64,000 nucleotides of DNA from Cladocopium goreaui. Its lineage: Eukaryota; Sar; Dinophyceae; Suessiales; Symbiodiniaceae. The translations under genes and the position numbers were made by a program. Shown piece by piece: positions 11,922 through 22,375 of the stretch. The stretch spans positions 313,463 through 377,462 of the forward strand of contig CAMXCT020001402.1 in NCBI GenBank assembly GCA_947184155.2. The letters run 5' to 3'. Position 1 is the stretch's first letter; each line of letters opens with the position of its first letter. The notes under the pieces are model-generated. The model saw only the letters and a program-made list of their open reading frames with translations. It made no database searches and had not been told where the DNA came from.

Positions 11922-13830
11922 GTTTCACATGATTTCACCATAGTTTGTTGGGAAGCCCATGAAGTTCAATAAACATTGCGGGTTTACAATCCCATGGTTG
12001 TAGCCACTGTTTCAACTTCACCACTAACGCTCCAAGTTGGGCTTAACAGCAACACCTCCATCACAGGGGGGCCGCCATCCTAAACTACTACCCTGCGGGA
12101 ATGTCGCAGTTTACGACTTGGAGAACTGTCCATTTACTTCGATGACTTTCGCTGAACTACCAACAATGTTCACGTTCCTGAGCTACTTAGGTAATGTCCA
12201 TGAGCTCAACAACCCAAGGCGCCATATATCAGATCTGCGCCATGTCGCCTGCACCGGCAGCACCTTTGGTGCCGCTGCTGGCCAAACCAGTGGTGACTGA
12301 GCCGGCGCACGACACTGAGAAAAATAACTATGCCTTTGGCCCCCCAGTGATGTTAGTTGGTTTATAAGCCCAACAATACTATACCGTTATATCGTCATAA
12401 CTGGTACATCCTCCATAAATATCCATAAACCATAGTCAGTCGAGTTGTAAGTCAACTTAGCTATCTAGGGCCTCACCCTTGTGGTATTCAATAGGGCGTT
12501 TTGGAGAATCATCATTTTTTACTGGTACATCACCAGTTTTGATCTGGAGAAGCGCCATTTGTTTATAGACCATAGCTATGGACAGTCACCATTTTCATAA
12601 TGTATCAAGAAACAGCAAACCTCGCCGCTCTCTATGTACGGCCATGGTAAAAATTACCGGGAGACTTCCCAACCCCAAAGGCCTGGCCTCACATGTTCGG
12701 AGTACTTCAAGCAGGAGGGCTGGCACGAAAGATGGGAATTGGATTGGGGGATATCCTCTAGTATCATCAACTCCGTGGCTGGATTTTTTCCCAAATGAGG
12801 GTCACAACAGTTTCATTAATTTACACATTACAATTTGCCCAGGTCAGTGCGAAATCCATTTACCCACCGGTAATCAAGCATGGCCGGCTGAAAAAACTCT
12901 AAGAATGAAGATGTTGATGTGGTCTATGAATCGAGGATTTCCATTCCAACGTTTGAATACAGTACCGGAGGGTGCATTGCTTTCGCCGCTTGAATCTTGA
13001 ATTAATCTCAGATGGGGGCATGGGTCTAAATCAAGGCGCTCGGAACCACAGTGTGCGTGCATCAGTATACTTGGAAGTGCAGTTCCAGTTTTAAGATGTA
13101 TAGAATGGCAGGTATCAAAGGACGGTTAGTTCGCAAACTTCAGGTCGTCATGACAACATCAACATCATCATCATCATCATCATCATCATGTCAATATAGC
13201 ATAGTGAGCAACAGCACTTCGCGTATGGGAGCAAAAAAGCAGAGAAGAGTGACAGTTCGGGAACGCGTGAATTCACGGGTGAAAACATTGTCGGGCGCGA
13301 AAACCTGTGATTTTTAGGGTATAGTCTACTGGCTCTTGTGGTCGCCGAAGGAAGGTCTCTGTTTCTGCGTGTGCAGGCCTCGATCTGCGAAAGTTGCCCA
13401 GAAAAAGTGCACAGGAAAGTGGCGAGAGCTCGATTTGCCCTCCAAAATCGCAAAAAACCTAAGGGGATGACAGCACTTTTGGAAGATGAAGTTGGCAAAA
13501 TGTGCTCGAGACTGTAGCGAGAGTTCGATTTGCATTCCGATACTCGAAGATTGCTTTGCGCTTCAAAATCGCAAACTAGACGATGGATGGCCCGAGAGCG
13601 TAGAAGAGCATGTTACTCTCTTGTAAGTAGTATCAAAGACATTGTAGGTGAAAGCTTCATTGAAGATGATGCAGATGATCAGCAGAAAGGAGATAGAAAT
13701 GCTATGTCAGATTTTAAGCAGAAGTAAGCAAAGATAGACACAAAATTTAAGATACTGACAGAGACAGACAGCAAAGAAACACATACACACACAGACACAC
13801 AAACAAAGATAGAGACACAGACGCACACGC
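11922..13830. other. No gene recognised; short CATCAT tract
   Basis: Open frames at 12037-12300 and 12578-13000 show no recognisable domain. A CAT trinucleotide repeat lies at 13155-13190. The word TAGCGAGAGTTCGATTTGC and relatives at 13390-13560 recur near 16970-17130 and 17575-17600, so this is dispersed repeat sequence. Confidence 0.45.
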
Positions 13831-13833
13831 ACA

Positions 13834-14075
13834 CACACTAGACAAGAAATGGATCATTGAAGTGATCCGTTGGGAACTGAATCCCCTCACATGCAGTTAG
13901 ATTAGAAACAATGACCTAAGGGCCGGTTCTTGGCTTAGCCGGTTGCCATTGACGATAAACTGGAAAATTGCAGGTACGTTTGCACGACGACATAGATGGG
14001 TCTCCGTTGGCCCGTGCCATCTATGCGTCCACGGGCCCCCTGCAGAAGTTTTACATCTGTTCAGATGTTACACAC
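13834..14075. repeat. Direct duplication, copy 1
   Basis: About 242 bp starting CACACTAGACAAGAAATGGA and ending in GATGTTACACACACA is repeated at 14826-15067 with only a few substitutions. It carries an exon-like segment (13974-14066). Confidence 0.9.
13974..14066 (+). CDS. Exon-like segment in duplication copy 1, unknown protein
   Basis: Between the acceptor AATTGCAG and a GTTACA donor there are 31 codons including [20 protein letters not shown] and a C-terminal KFYICSD. The copy at 14966-15058 differs by one replacement (P/S) and by synonymous changes in Ala codons, which favours real coding. The family is not recognised. Confidence 0.5.
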
Positions 14076-14825
14076 ACACACCCGGCCGGAGCCGGGTCAA
14101 CCCTGAAAGGCAAGAGGAAGAGAAAAAGCGGACACAAACGACGGGCAGAAGGCCAAAAACAGCGTAGGGGGGCGAAGAGAACAAACGGACCTCCAGAACC
14201 AACCTACACGGCGAAACGGACCTAACCAGCACAGGGCACACACCTAAACCCCACGACACATTACAGAGGGGCACGGGGGAGAAATTAGGGACCGCATGGG
14301 GGACTAGTTGGTGACGAAATAGGAACCAACAACATAAAATTAAGGGAACTCAGCTCTCTCGATTAGTAATCGTGCGTTACTCCCAAAACGGGACCGTGGT
14401 CGATCAAGCCACATGGGCATAAACGGCTGTTCAAGTTCAAGCGAATTAGATGCACGAAGTGTTTAACCTCACCAGAAAACCATCAAAAGAAAAGAATCAC
14501 CACACCTGGAAGGCATGTGCCTGCCTGGATCATCTGTCATGTTGCATGTTGCATCAGAAGCTTGAGCATCAGCAAAAAAAGAGGTTTCTGGCTGTTCGGA
14601 TCGGCTTCACTAGAGTAAAGACGAAATTTCCAAGGTGCCGCAAAGACAGCAGGAGCGGCGAGACATTGTAAAAAGTGGAGAACGGAATGGCCAACTGTTT
14701 CACTTTACTTAAACGAATTACCAGATTAAAATGCGTTAATTCGGAAGTCAGGTCTGTCCTCATTCTCCCTAAAAAGGGATGCCTCAAATGGCTCCATGGC
14801 ACCATGTCGGAGTCACCATGGAAAT

Positions 14826-15067
14826 CACACTAGACAAGAAATGGATCATTGAAGTGATCCGTTGGGAACTGAATCCCCTCACATGCAGTTAGATTAGAAA
14901 CAATGACCTAAGGGCCGGTTCTTGGCTTAGCCGGTTGCCATTGACGATAAACTGGAAAATTGCAGGTACGTTTGCACGACGACATAGATGGGTCTTCGTT
15001 GGCCCGTGCAATCTATGCATCCACGGGCCCCCTGCAGAAGTTTTACATCTGTTCAGATGTTACACAC
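14826..15067. repeat. Direct duplication, copy 2
   Basis: This is the second copy of the 13834-14075 block, offset 992 bp. It again ends at a CA-rich microsatellite. Confidence 0.9.
14966..15058 (+). CDS. Exon-like segment in duplication copy 2, unknown protein
   Basis: The same 31-codon segment as at 13974-14066, reading [20 protein letters not shown]. Acceptor and donor are preserved. It may be a tandem exon duplication within one gene or a second, dead copy. Confidence 0.5.
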
Positions 15068-15262
15068 ACACAAACAGAACACAAAGAGGAAGACACATAC
15101 ACGCGCACACACACAGGCACAGACACACACGCACACAAAGAGGAATACACATACACGCAGACACACACGCAGGCACAGACACACACGCACACAAAGAGAT
15201 AGACACGGGACGCACAAACAGAGACGCCGACAGACGCCAGGACACACACACACACTCACAGC
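15062..15262. repeat. CACACACAGACAC microsatellite
   Basis: A CA-rich tract with AGACACACAC and AAAGAGG interruptions. It is open in five frames only because of its composition. Confidence 0.9.
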
Positions 15263-15634
15263 GAAGTCATCGTTGTCGTGGGCACCTCAGCAATGAAGGG
15301 GGGTGAAGTCCGTGGCCTGCATTAGGGGACCTGCATTTGATCGCTAGAAACTTTGCGATGCGTGCTTGCATTCTTGCAATCCTAACCTGAAAAGCCAGCT
15401 TTTCAACAGTGCAGTCTACATGTGAGCAAGAACCTGCAGCCTCATGATGTCACATAGGCAAGTGTGACGATAAGCAATGCCATCGAACATGTTGCGGATA
15501 GAAATCAGATCGATCCATGCAACTACCTGCGCAAGAGCAATCAGCAGCTTTATTCACTGTCGACCAAGTTGACTGTAGACGACAAAGTCTCAGACAGGTC
15601 TGGTTGACTTGTCAGAAAGGAAGCATTACGTGCC

Positions 15635-16510
15635 TCAACAAGTCTCGAACAGTTTCGGTTGACTTGTCTCCGCTACAGCTTCAACCACAAACGTCACGAA
15701 CATACTTTTCGACATCATTTTGACATCGAAACATTCTGCGGTTTCAGGCTCCCAGCGCACAAGCAAATGAGAGCTAGGCCGCGTCAAGTCGGAAATCCCA
15801 GTACCACTCACAGCGCTGTTGTTCCACCATCCACAATGCCTCCAAAACATAGTCTCGATGGCGCCACGGGCGAAGAGACGGTCTCTTTGTAAGCAACAGT
15901 TTGATCGCATCTTCCGCGCTGTAGCCATATCATAGGTTGCGATGAGCCAAGCACACAAAACCGCAGCGCTGCGGTTGATGCCACCAAAGCAATGAAACAA
16001 AATGTTCATGGGCTTGTCTGCGTTGATGGCAGTGACTGACTGTTGCCACAGTTGGAAGCATATGCTTTTCCACTCGGAGAGGCAATTCTTTTGCAATGCT
16101 TTGTGCCGTTCTAAGTCCCGGCCCGGCTGCTTCACTGTGATGTCGTCCAGCTGACAATGAATATGAACTACATCGTGCTCACGGAAGTAATCATTCCAAT
16201 TCGATGGAGCTCCATGTACATTCATGTCAGTCTCGCACATGGAAACAACCGCTGTCACAGACACGCCGAGATCTTCTTTGATGACTCCCACGTTGCACGC
16301 GGCCTGCAAGCTGCCAAGCAGCATAGCTGCCCTTTCTGTAGGCTTGCAAACAAGGCAACCATCCACAGGCCATGCAGCTATGGATTTGAAGCTGTAATTG
16401 TGTTGTCGGGTGATTTCATCCAAGGCCGTCCAGGAAGCAGTGTCATTGCACGCATCCTGGATGCCTTTTTGCCCGGCTTGCGACCACTCCAGCATCTCAC
16501 GTCGCGACAT
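15635..16510 (-). CDS. Dual-specificity/tyrosine phosphatase-like protein
   Basis: This is a single 291-codon frame on the minus strand. Residues 173-181 read HCFGGINRS, the Cys-x5-Arg P-loop of the cysteine-based phosphatases, with Cys174 as nucleophile and Arg180 binding phosphate. It is preceded by a hydrophobic strand (MNILF) and followed by the helix AAVLCAWLI, as in dual-specificity phosphatases. An upstream HCQLDD (residues 118-123) supplies a candidate general acid Asp122 or Asp123. The product should remove phosphate from Ser/Thr/Tyr or a related phospho-substrate; the substrate cannot be told. The ATG at 16510 is the first in frame. No introns are evident, unlike the exon islands elsewhere, so a retrocopy is possible. 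The C-terminus ends at ordinary sequence. Confidence 0.75.
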   Translation of the reverse strand: MSRREMLEWSQAGQKGIQDACNDTASWTALDEITRQHNYSFKSIAAWPVDGCLVCKPTERAAMLLGSLQAACNVGVIKEDLGVSVTAVVSMCETDMNVHGAPSNWNDYFREHDVVHIHCQLDDITVKQPGRDLERHKALQKNCLSEWKSICFQLWQQSVTAINADKPMNILFHCFGGINRSAAVLCAWLIATYDMATARKMRSNCCLQRDRLFARGAIETMFWRHCGWWNNSAVSGTGISDLTRPSSHLLVRWEPETAECFDVKMMSKSMFVTFVVEAVAETSQPKLFETC

Positions 16511-16679
16511 GGATGAGCCTACCTGAAAAACACTGATGTTTTTTTACCTGAGAAAAAGCTGCCGAACCATGAAGTGAACATGTATTGGAGTCGCTGGCGC
16601 AGGCATTCAAGCTGTGGAGTGAAGCACAACTTGTAGCGACTAGGCGGCGGATGACGTCTTGAGCCCCGATTCATTGGAC

Positions 16680-16950
16680 ACTTTTACGCACAGAAGCTTT
16701 TACACACAGAGACTTCTACACACACGCTTTTACACATCGAAGCTTTTACACACCGAAGCTTTTACACACAGACGCTTTTACACAGACGTTTTTACACACA
16801 GACGCTTTCACACACAGACGCTTTTACACATAGAAGCTTTCACACACAGACGCTTTTACACACAGACGCTTTTACACACAGACGCTTTCACACACAGACG
16901 CTTTTACACACAGAAACTTTTACACACAGACACTTTTACACACAAACGCG
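16680..16950. repeat. Tandem ACACAGACGCTTTTAC units
   Basis: About fifteen units of 17-18 bp of the form CTTTTACACACAGACG, with AAG/ACG variants. The 128-codon ORF across it is a repeat translation. Confidence 0.9.
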
Positions 16951-16954
16951 AAAG

Positions 16955-17160
16955 GGTTGCACCTCAGTTTTTGGCGATCGAACCTCATTTCGTGCGAAAG
17001 GGCTGCGCCCGGACCCGTGAAATCGCAATTTTACCACAGTTTTAGGCGATCGAACTTCATTTCGTGCGAAAGGGTTCGCCGGAAGTTTTGCAAATCGCAA
17101 TTTTACCTCAGTTTTTGGCGATCGAACATCGTTTCGTGCTAAAGGGTTGCGTTTCGTGCC
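16955..17160. repeat. Three ~65-bp GCGATCGAAC repeat units
   Basis: Units containing TTTTGGCGATCGAACTTCAT and CGTGCGAAAGGGTTGC occur three times in tandem. Related words occur near 13400 and 17580. Confidence 0.75.
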
Positions 17161-17219
17161 GTCTCGTTGGCACTGCCCCGCGCCTTATTGAGAGAGAAAT
17201 AGACGAGAAGGAGAGAGCA

Positions 17220-17500
17220 AGAGGGCAAGAGAGGATGTGAAGATGTGAAGATGAGAAGATGAGAAGATGAGCAGGTGTGAAGATGAGAATATGTGAAGAT
17301 GTGAAGATGTGAGGATGTGAAGATGTGAGGATGTGAAGATGAGAAGATGTGAAGATGAACAGATGTGAAGATGACAAGATGTGACGATCAGCAGATGTGA
17401 AGATGAGAAGATGTGAAGATGTGAGGATGTGAGGATGTGAGCATGGGAATATGTGAAGATTTCAAGATGTTATGTGAAGATGTGGAGATGTGAAGATGTT
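17220..17500. repeat. GAAGATGTGAAGATGA microsatellite
   Basis: Degenerate 8-bp units AGATGTGA continue for about 280 bp. Confidence 0.9.
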
Positions 17501-17654
17501 TGACAGACCCCCACTATTAGAAGAACCCTTCGCTCAGACGCTCTCGGGGAAAAACTCTTGACAAATGAAGCTGGCTGTAGCGAGAGTTCGATTTACACTT
17601 CAAAATCGCAAAAGACTGAGGGGATGGGGGCACTTTTGGAGGATGAGGTTGGCA

Positions 17655-18425
17655 AAATTCATTGATTCACTCATTCATTCATCCGATTCATCCATCCATT
17701 CATTCACTCATTCATTCATTCTTTCTTTCTTTCTTTCATGCATGCATGCATTCATTCATTCATTTACTCCATTCATTCATTCATTCATCCATTCATTCAT
17801 TCATTCACTCAATCAGTCATTCATTCATTCATGTGATCACTCGTTCATTCAGTCAGCCAGTCAGTCAGACAGTCAGGCTCTGTCATCCGTTCATTCAGTC
17901 ATTCGCTCGTTCATACATTTATGCAGTGATTCGTTGACTCACTGATTCAGTCATTCGCTGACTCATTGACTCACTGAATCACTGAACCATTGATTCATTG
18001 ATTCACCAATTCATTGGTTCATCGGTTCAATGATTCGTACTACTGCAGGTTGATGCGGGTTAATGCAGACAAGGGGCACAAAACGATTCAAAGCCACCAC
18101 ATGACCTGAGCCAAGGGGTCAATAGAGTCCTTCATAGAATGCCCAGGGGTCTCCCAAGGTAGATGGGGGAGAGCCTCCAAAATTGTTACCCCAGAAGCAT
18201 GCCCAAAATCTAGTTCATTGGTTCACTGGTCGTTGAACCATTGATTCACTGATTCATTGATTTGTTGCTTCATTGTTTCATTGATTCATGGACTTGTTGA
18301 ATCATTGGTTCATTGATTCTGTGATTCACTGATTCATTCATTTGTTGATTTGTTGCTTCATTGATCCACTGATTCATTGATGCGGTGAATCCTTGACTCA
18401 CTGGTTTATTCAGTGAGCTGTGCAT
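17655..18425. repeat. CATTCATT / TTGATTCA tetranucleotide arrays
   Basis: ATTC tetranucleotide repeats (17655-18010) are interrupted by unique sequence (18020-18220) and followed by degenerate CATTGATTCA repeats. Long ORFs here are low-complexity. Confidence 0.85.
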
Positions 18426-18649
18426 GGATTCTTTCATCTCATGGGCATCTCAACAACCATGTGCTCAATTTGCTCACTCGTTGATGCACCTCACAACTTC
18501 AACACTTCATTGCTTCTGCATCGCAAAAACTCTCCTATAGGCCACTGATTTCCTATAGCCATGTCCTTGTTTCGAAACTTCCGCCCCGGCATGGGCCGGG
18601 CCCTACAGGGAGGGGTTATATCTCAGCTTATGGTGGTTTCAAAATCATT

Positions 18650-18785
18650 AAATCCCATTCAACTCCAAAAAATCGTATGAAATCCCACTAAGTCGCATGA
18701 AATCCCATTAAATCGCATGAAATCCCACGAAACCCCATGAAATCCCATTAAACCCCGTTAAGTCCCAGTAATCCCTTAGTCCGCG
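18650..18785. repeat. AATCCCATTAAATCGCATGA tandem repeat
   Basis: Ten-base units of the form TGAAATCCCA with variants are repeated about a dozen times. Confidence 0.8.
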
Positions 18786-19040
18786 TAAACATGCCTTGGG
18801 GCACCATCAAACTTACCATGTCGCCCCAGGGCACCACTTCCTTCTCCTTGTTGGCGAAGCGCAGCGAAGCAGCGCTGCGCACCAAGCCCGTGGGAGTCAA
18901 GGCACGGGTGGTCGGGGTCGTGGGTCAAGTATTATATATAGAATAGATATGATATGTTCATTTACGTAAAGATAGATTTAGTTATTTATGCATTTATTTA
19001 TTTGTTTGTTTCTTTATTTGTTTATATGTGTGTGAACTTA

Positions 19041-19395
19041 TTAAATTTCACGAGCTCCTGGGATTTTGTGATTTTTAGGGAATATTGGATATCAAGGTCA
19101 AGATGCAATATTTGGTGCAGTGTACGCGCACAAGGGTCGCACGAAAAAACTTAAGCGTCATGGTTTGCACGGGTTTGCACTGGATCAGCCTTCCATAAAT
19201 GGAATTGGTCCAATTAATCGTTCAGAAAAAATGAAACGGTCGGAAACGGTCGGAAACATGATCAGGCCAAAACTTGTCCAACCCGCATTTCTTAAAAAAA
19301 ACATTTCCGCGCAACGCAGTTTTTTTTTTGAAGGTCCAAAGGTGTCCAAGGGGAAACAGTTGGAAACAGTCGGAGATCGCACCTTCGCTCGGCAA
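19041..19395. repeat. Left arm of 777-bp inverted repeat
   Basis: This 355-bp arm starts TTAAATTTCACGAGCTCCTG and ends CTTCGCTCGGCAA. Its reverse complement occupies 19463-19817 with only a few differences, mostly in homopolymer lengths. Both pairs of ends centre on 19429. An open frame (19120-19449) reads outward-in from both arms; I do not recognise the peptide. Confidence 0.95.
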
Positions 19396-19462
19396 AAAAG
19401 TAGTTGTTTTGTAGCATATGTTCATGAAACATGTTTGAAACTTATGTAAAAACATGTCTTTC

Positions 19463-19817
19463 TTGCCGAGCGAAGGTGCGATCTCCGACTGTTTCCAACC
19501 GTTTCCCCTTGGACACCTTTGGACCTTCAAAAAAAAACTGCGTTGCGCGGAAATGTTTTTTTTTAAGAAATGCGGGTTGGACAAGTTTTGGCCTGATCAT
19601 GTTTCCGACCGTTTCCGACCGTTTCATTTTTTCTGAACGATTAATTGGACCAATTCCATTTATGGAAGGCTGATCCAGTGCAAACCCGTGCAAACCATGA
19701 CGCTTAAGTTTTTTCGTGCGACCCTTGTGCGCGTACACTGCACCAAATATTGCATCTTGACCTTGATATCAAATATTCCCTAAAAATCACAAAATCCCAG
19801 GAGCTCGTGAAATTTAA
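19463..19817. repeat. Right arm of 777-bp inverted repeat
   Basis: This is the reverse complement of the left arm, with a 67-bp spacer between them (19396-19462). The matching minus-strand ORF is 19442-19738. No flanking target duplication was identified. It could be a fold-back element or a palindromic duplication. Confidence 0.95.
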
Positions 19818-20467
19818 TATGTGAACTATAGCGCGTATATACATATATATATATATGTCGGATATGTATGTGTATATATATATAATATACACATATACAT
19901 ATACATATGCGTTAAAACAAGTCAAACGACTCCGTATTTAGCGCTGTAATTATCTCTGCAAGTATAAGATGAGGTCCCCTAGGTATGATAGCGAAGTTGA
20001 CGCACTGCTCACTTGATAAATTCCTTGGTTTATGGCAGACATTACTACTTTTAATGGGGTTCAAAAACCAACAAACATCACTGGGGGGTCTCACCTTGTA
20101 GACTGGTGTGCCATGATGTCATTCGCTATGGAGCGGCCGGGTTTCTCTACACGGCAACCAAACCTGGCAATCGGAAATCCCCTGTAAAAGGGGCATGTCA
20201 AGTGGAAAATCATCGAACTACATGGGACATTTTCCAGAAATCCATGGAACTGATGAGCCCTTTGATCTCAATCGGAGTTGGCGAAGCGACCAACCACTCC
20301 ACCATCAACCCGAAAGTGCGTGGGCGTGTCTAAAAATCTGGTATTGTTTTTTCATCACCCCAAAAGGTTGTCATTTTTTGCTACGGCAATGCTGATAAAC
20401 CATCCAAGTTGGAGGTGTTAGATAAACCCATGTTCAAACATGTTCCGCCATTTTTTGGGGTTCCCAG
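19818..20467. other. No gene recognised
   Basis: An ATATAT tract at 19835-19910 is followed by unique sequence. Short plus-strand ORFs at 20106-20395 have no recognisable domain. Confidence 0.45.
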
Positions 20468-20525
20468 GAGCACATCATTTGCACTGCGGGGTCCATGGAT
20501 GTCACCTACGAAGGCGGGACTTCCA
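20468..20525 (+). CDS. Cupin-like exon (N-half of a beta-barrel)
   Basis: After TTCCCAG the frame reads EHIICTAGSMDVTYEGGTS before a GTTGGT donor. The pattern of a charged EH, hydrophobic strand, acidic turn and glycine-rich end resembles the first cupin motif region and parallels the exon at 27573-27649. It probably pairs with the exon-like segment at 21528, but the phases do not join directly, so an intermediate exon is missing or the boundaries are off. Confidence 0.4.
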
Positions 20526-20984
20526 GGTTGGTTTTGCTTTGCGGGAAATCATGGACACGTGCAAGTTTTGGAAGGGTTATCTAAGTTTCGCCACAATTAG
20601 TTTACCCATCATGAATCTGTGTCGGAGGGATGGGCACTTCGGGTTTATCTTTCCAAGGCGAAACACGGACTCGGGTGGCCCATTTTGGAACTGCTTCCAT
20701 TGGCGGAAGCTCGAGGACTCAAGGGCTGACCAAAACAAGAAAGATGGTTCAATGATCCGTTCAGCATCCAGCAGCGACCCGAAGTGATCTAAGAAGGAAA
20801 ACTGTGACGATATAACCAGGAAGTAGCCTGTTTTTCAGATAAGCCCAAGCGGCTGGTTCCAAAATCAATACTTTGTCCATTTCGGCCCCTGCAGCTTTTG
20901 GGGAGGTGAATTTTTCACGTCCCCATCCCCACATATTGGGTCACCGTCCCCAGGTAGAGGGTTTATTTTGGGGGTTGGCCAAGG

Positions 20985-21475
20985 TAGTTTCGGTTTAGGT
21001 TTTAGTTTGGGTTGGTTTAAGGTTTATTTACAGTGGGTTTAGGGCATCTTTAGAGTTGGTTTTCGTTTTACATTTGGTTTCTTTAGGAATTATTTCGTGT
21101 TGGCTTAAAATTTATCTAGGGTTTATTTTAGGTCAATTTAGGGTGTGTTTAGGTTCTGTTTAGGGTTTGCTCAGGATTTATTTAGTACGGTTTATTTAGA
21201 TTTGGTTTAGGGTTGGTTTAACATCTGTTAGGATTGATTTAGGCTGGCTTGGAATTTATTTTGGGTTGGCATAAGGTTTATTAATGTTTGGTTTACGGTT
21301 GAATGTAAGGTTGGATTAGGGTTGATTTAGGGTTTATTTAGGATTGCCTTAGGATTTAAGATTGGTGTAGGGTTGAATATGTAGGGTTAACTGGTTTAGG
21401 GTTGGCTTAGGGTTCGTTTAGGGTTCGTTTAGGGTTGGTTTAGGGTCTATTCAAGGGTTGGTTTAGGCTAGGATT
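20985..21475. repeat. Interstitial telomere-like TTTAGGG array (degenerate)
   Basis: Words TTTAGGG, TTTAGGGTTGG, TTTAGGTT and TTTAGGATT recur throughout. The cleanest part is 21395-21460, with successive GGTTTAGGGTTGGCTTAGGG, TTCGTTTAGGG and TTGGTTTAGGG. All repeats are in one orientation. TTTAGGG is the Arabidopsis-type telomere unit, also reported in dinoflagellates. Confidence 0.75.
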
Positions 21476-21527
21476 CTCCTGGAATCTATGTTTTCACGTA
21501 GCGAAAGCGCCCTGCACCTCTTGTCAG

Positions 21528-21583
21528 GTGGCAGCTTCCACATCGACGCAGGTGAAGGTCTGCTGCTTCCAGCGCACCTGGCC
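21528..21583 (+). CDS. Cupin-like exon (C-half motif)
   Basis: After TTGTCAG the frame reads GSFHIDAGEGLLLPAHLA before GTCGAC. The stretch DAGEGLLLPA matches the PGEGVFLPK segment of the 28702-28800 exon, typical of the G-rich turn before the second cupin motif. The frame stays open to a TGA at 21656. It is part of the same putative gene as 20468-20525. Confidence 0.4.
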
Positions 21584-21849
21584 GTCGACTGCAACTGCGA
21601 TGGCTCCTTCGCCATCATGGCGATGACGGCGACGGCGGATGTGGCTGGGACCTGAAACGCAGCCGACGCAGTGAATGCAGTGGCTGCTGCACGGTCGTGG
21701 CTTGAACCATCCCATTAACCAACCATTAGGAGGGTATTGTAACCCCTTCCTTGTCTAGGGGGATGCCCAATTTCATACATTAGGGATGGATGGTTTTTTG
21801 GCTTTACCACATGATTAGGTGCGTCCATCCTTTATATATTGGAAATACA

Positions 21850-21985
21850 AGTAGTACCGCACAAGGCGGCGGCGTAAGTTTCAGAGATAGGAAACTTATA
21901 GGAGGGGTGAGTTCTCGTGATGCATGGATGGCAGGCGAACCCACTGATGTGCCAAGGCTGGTTGACGCTCTGACTTTCACCCTCT
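21850..21985. repeat. Dispersed repeat linked to a microsatellite, copy 1
   Basis: It starts AGTAGTACCGCACAAGGCGG and continues with GGAAACTTATAGGAGGGGT. It matches 57402-57520 closely, and in both places it runs straight into a CTAT/CTTT tract. Confidence 0.8.
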
Positions 21986-22019
21986 CTATCTCTTTCGGTC
22001 TATTCTTCCATCTGTCTGT

Positions 22020-22375
22020 CTAGTTGTCTATCTGTCTACCAATCTGTCTATCTATCTATCCGTCTGTCTTTCTACCCATCTGTCTATCTATTCGTCTATC
22101 TTTTTATCTGTCTATCCATCTATCTCTTTCCATCTATCCATGTAATTATCTACCTATTGATCTTTCTGTCTATCTATCTAAGTATCTAGCTATGTATCTG
22201 TCTACCTATATGTCTACCTATCTGTCTGTCTATATATCGATCTATCTACCAATATATCTGTCTATCTATCTGTCTACGCACTGGTCTATCTATCAATACG
22301 TCCTGTCTGTCTGCCCTTCTTTCTATGTGTCTATCTATCTATCTATTTGTTTTGTCTATCTGGTTATCCATCTAG
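22020..22375. repeat. CTATCTGT tetranucleotide microsatellite
   Basis: About 350 bp of TATC/TGTC repeats lie directly downstream of the dispersed repeat. The 129-codon ORF is an artefact. Confidence 0.9.

Noticed and set aside
12578-13000. 140-codon plus-strand ORF
   Set aside because: No domain, no family resemblance, and mixed composition; not enough to call a gene.
16680-16950. Regularly spaced short repeats resembling a CRISPR array
   Set aside because: Units are directly adjacent with no unique spacers, no cas genes, and the genome is eukaryotic.
17565-17945. 126-codon His/Ser/Phe-rich ORF
   Set aside because: Translation of a CATT tetranucleotide repeat.
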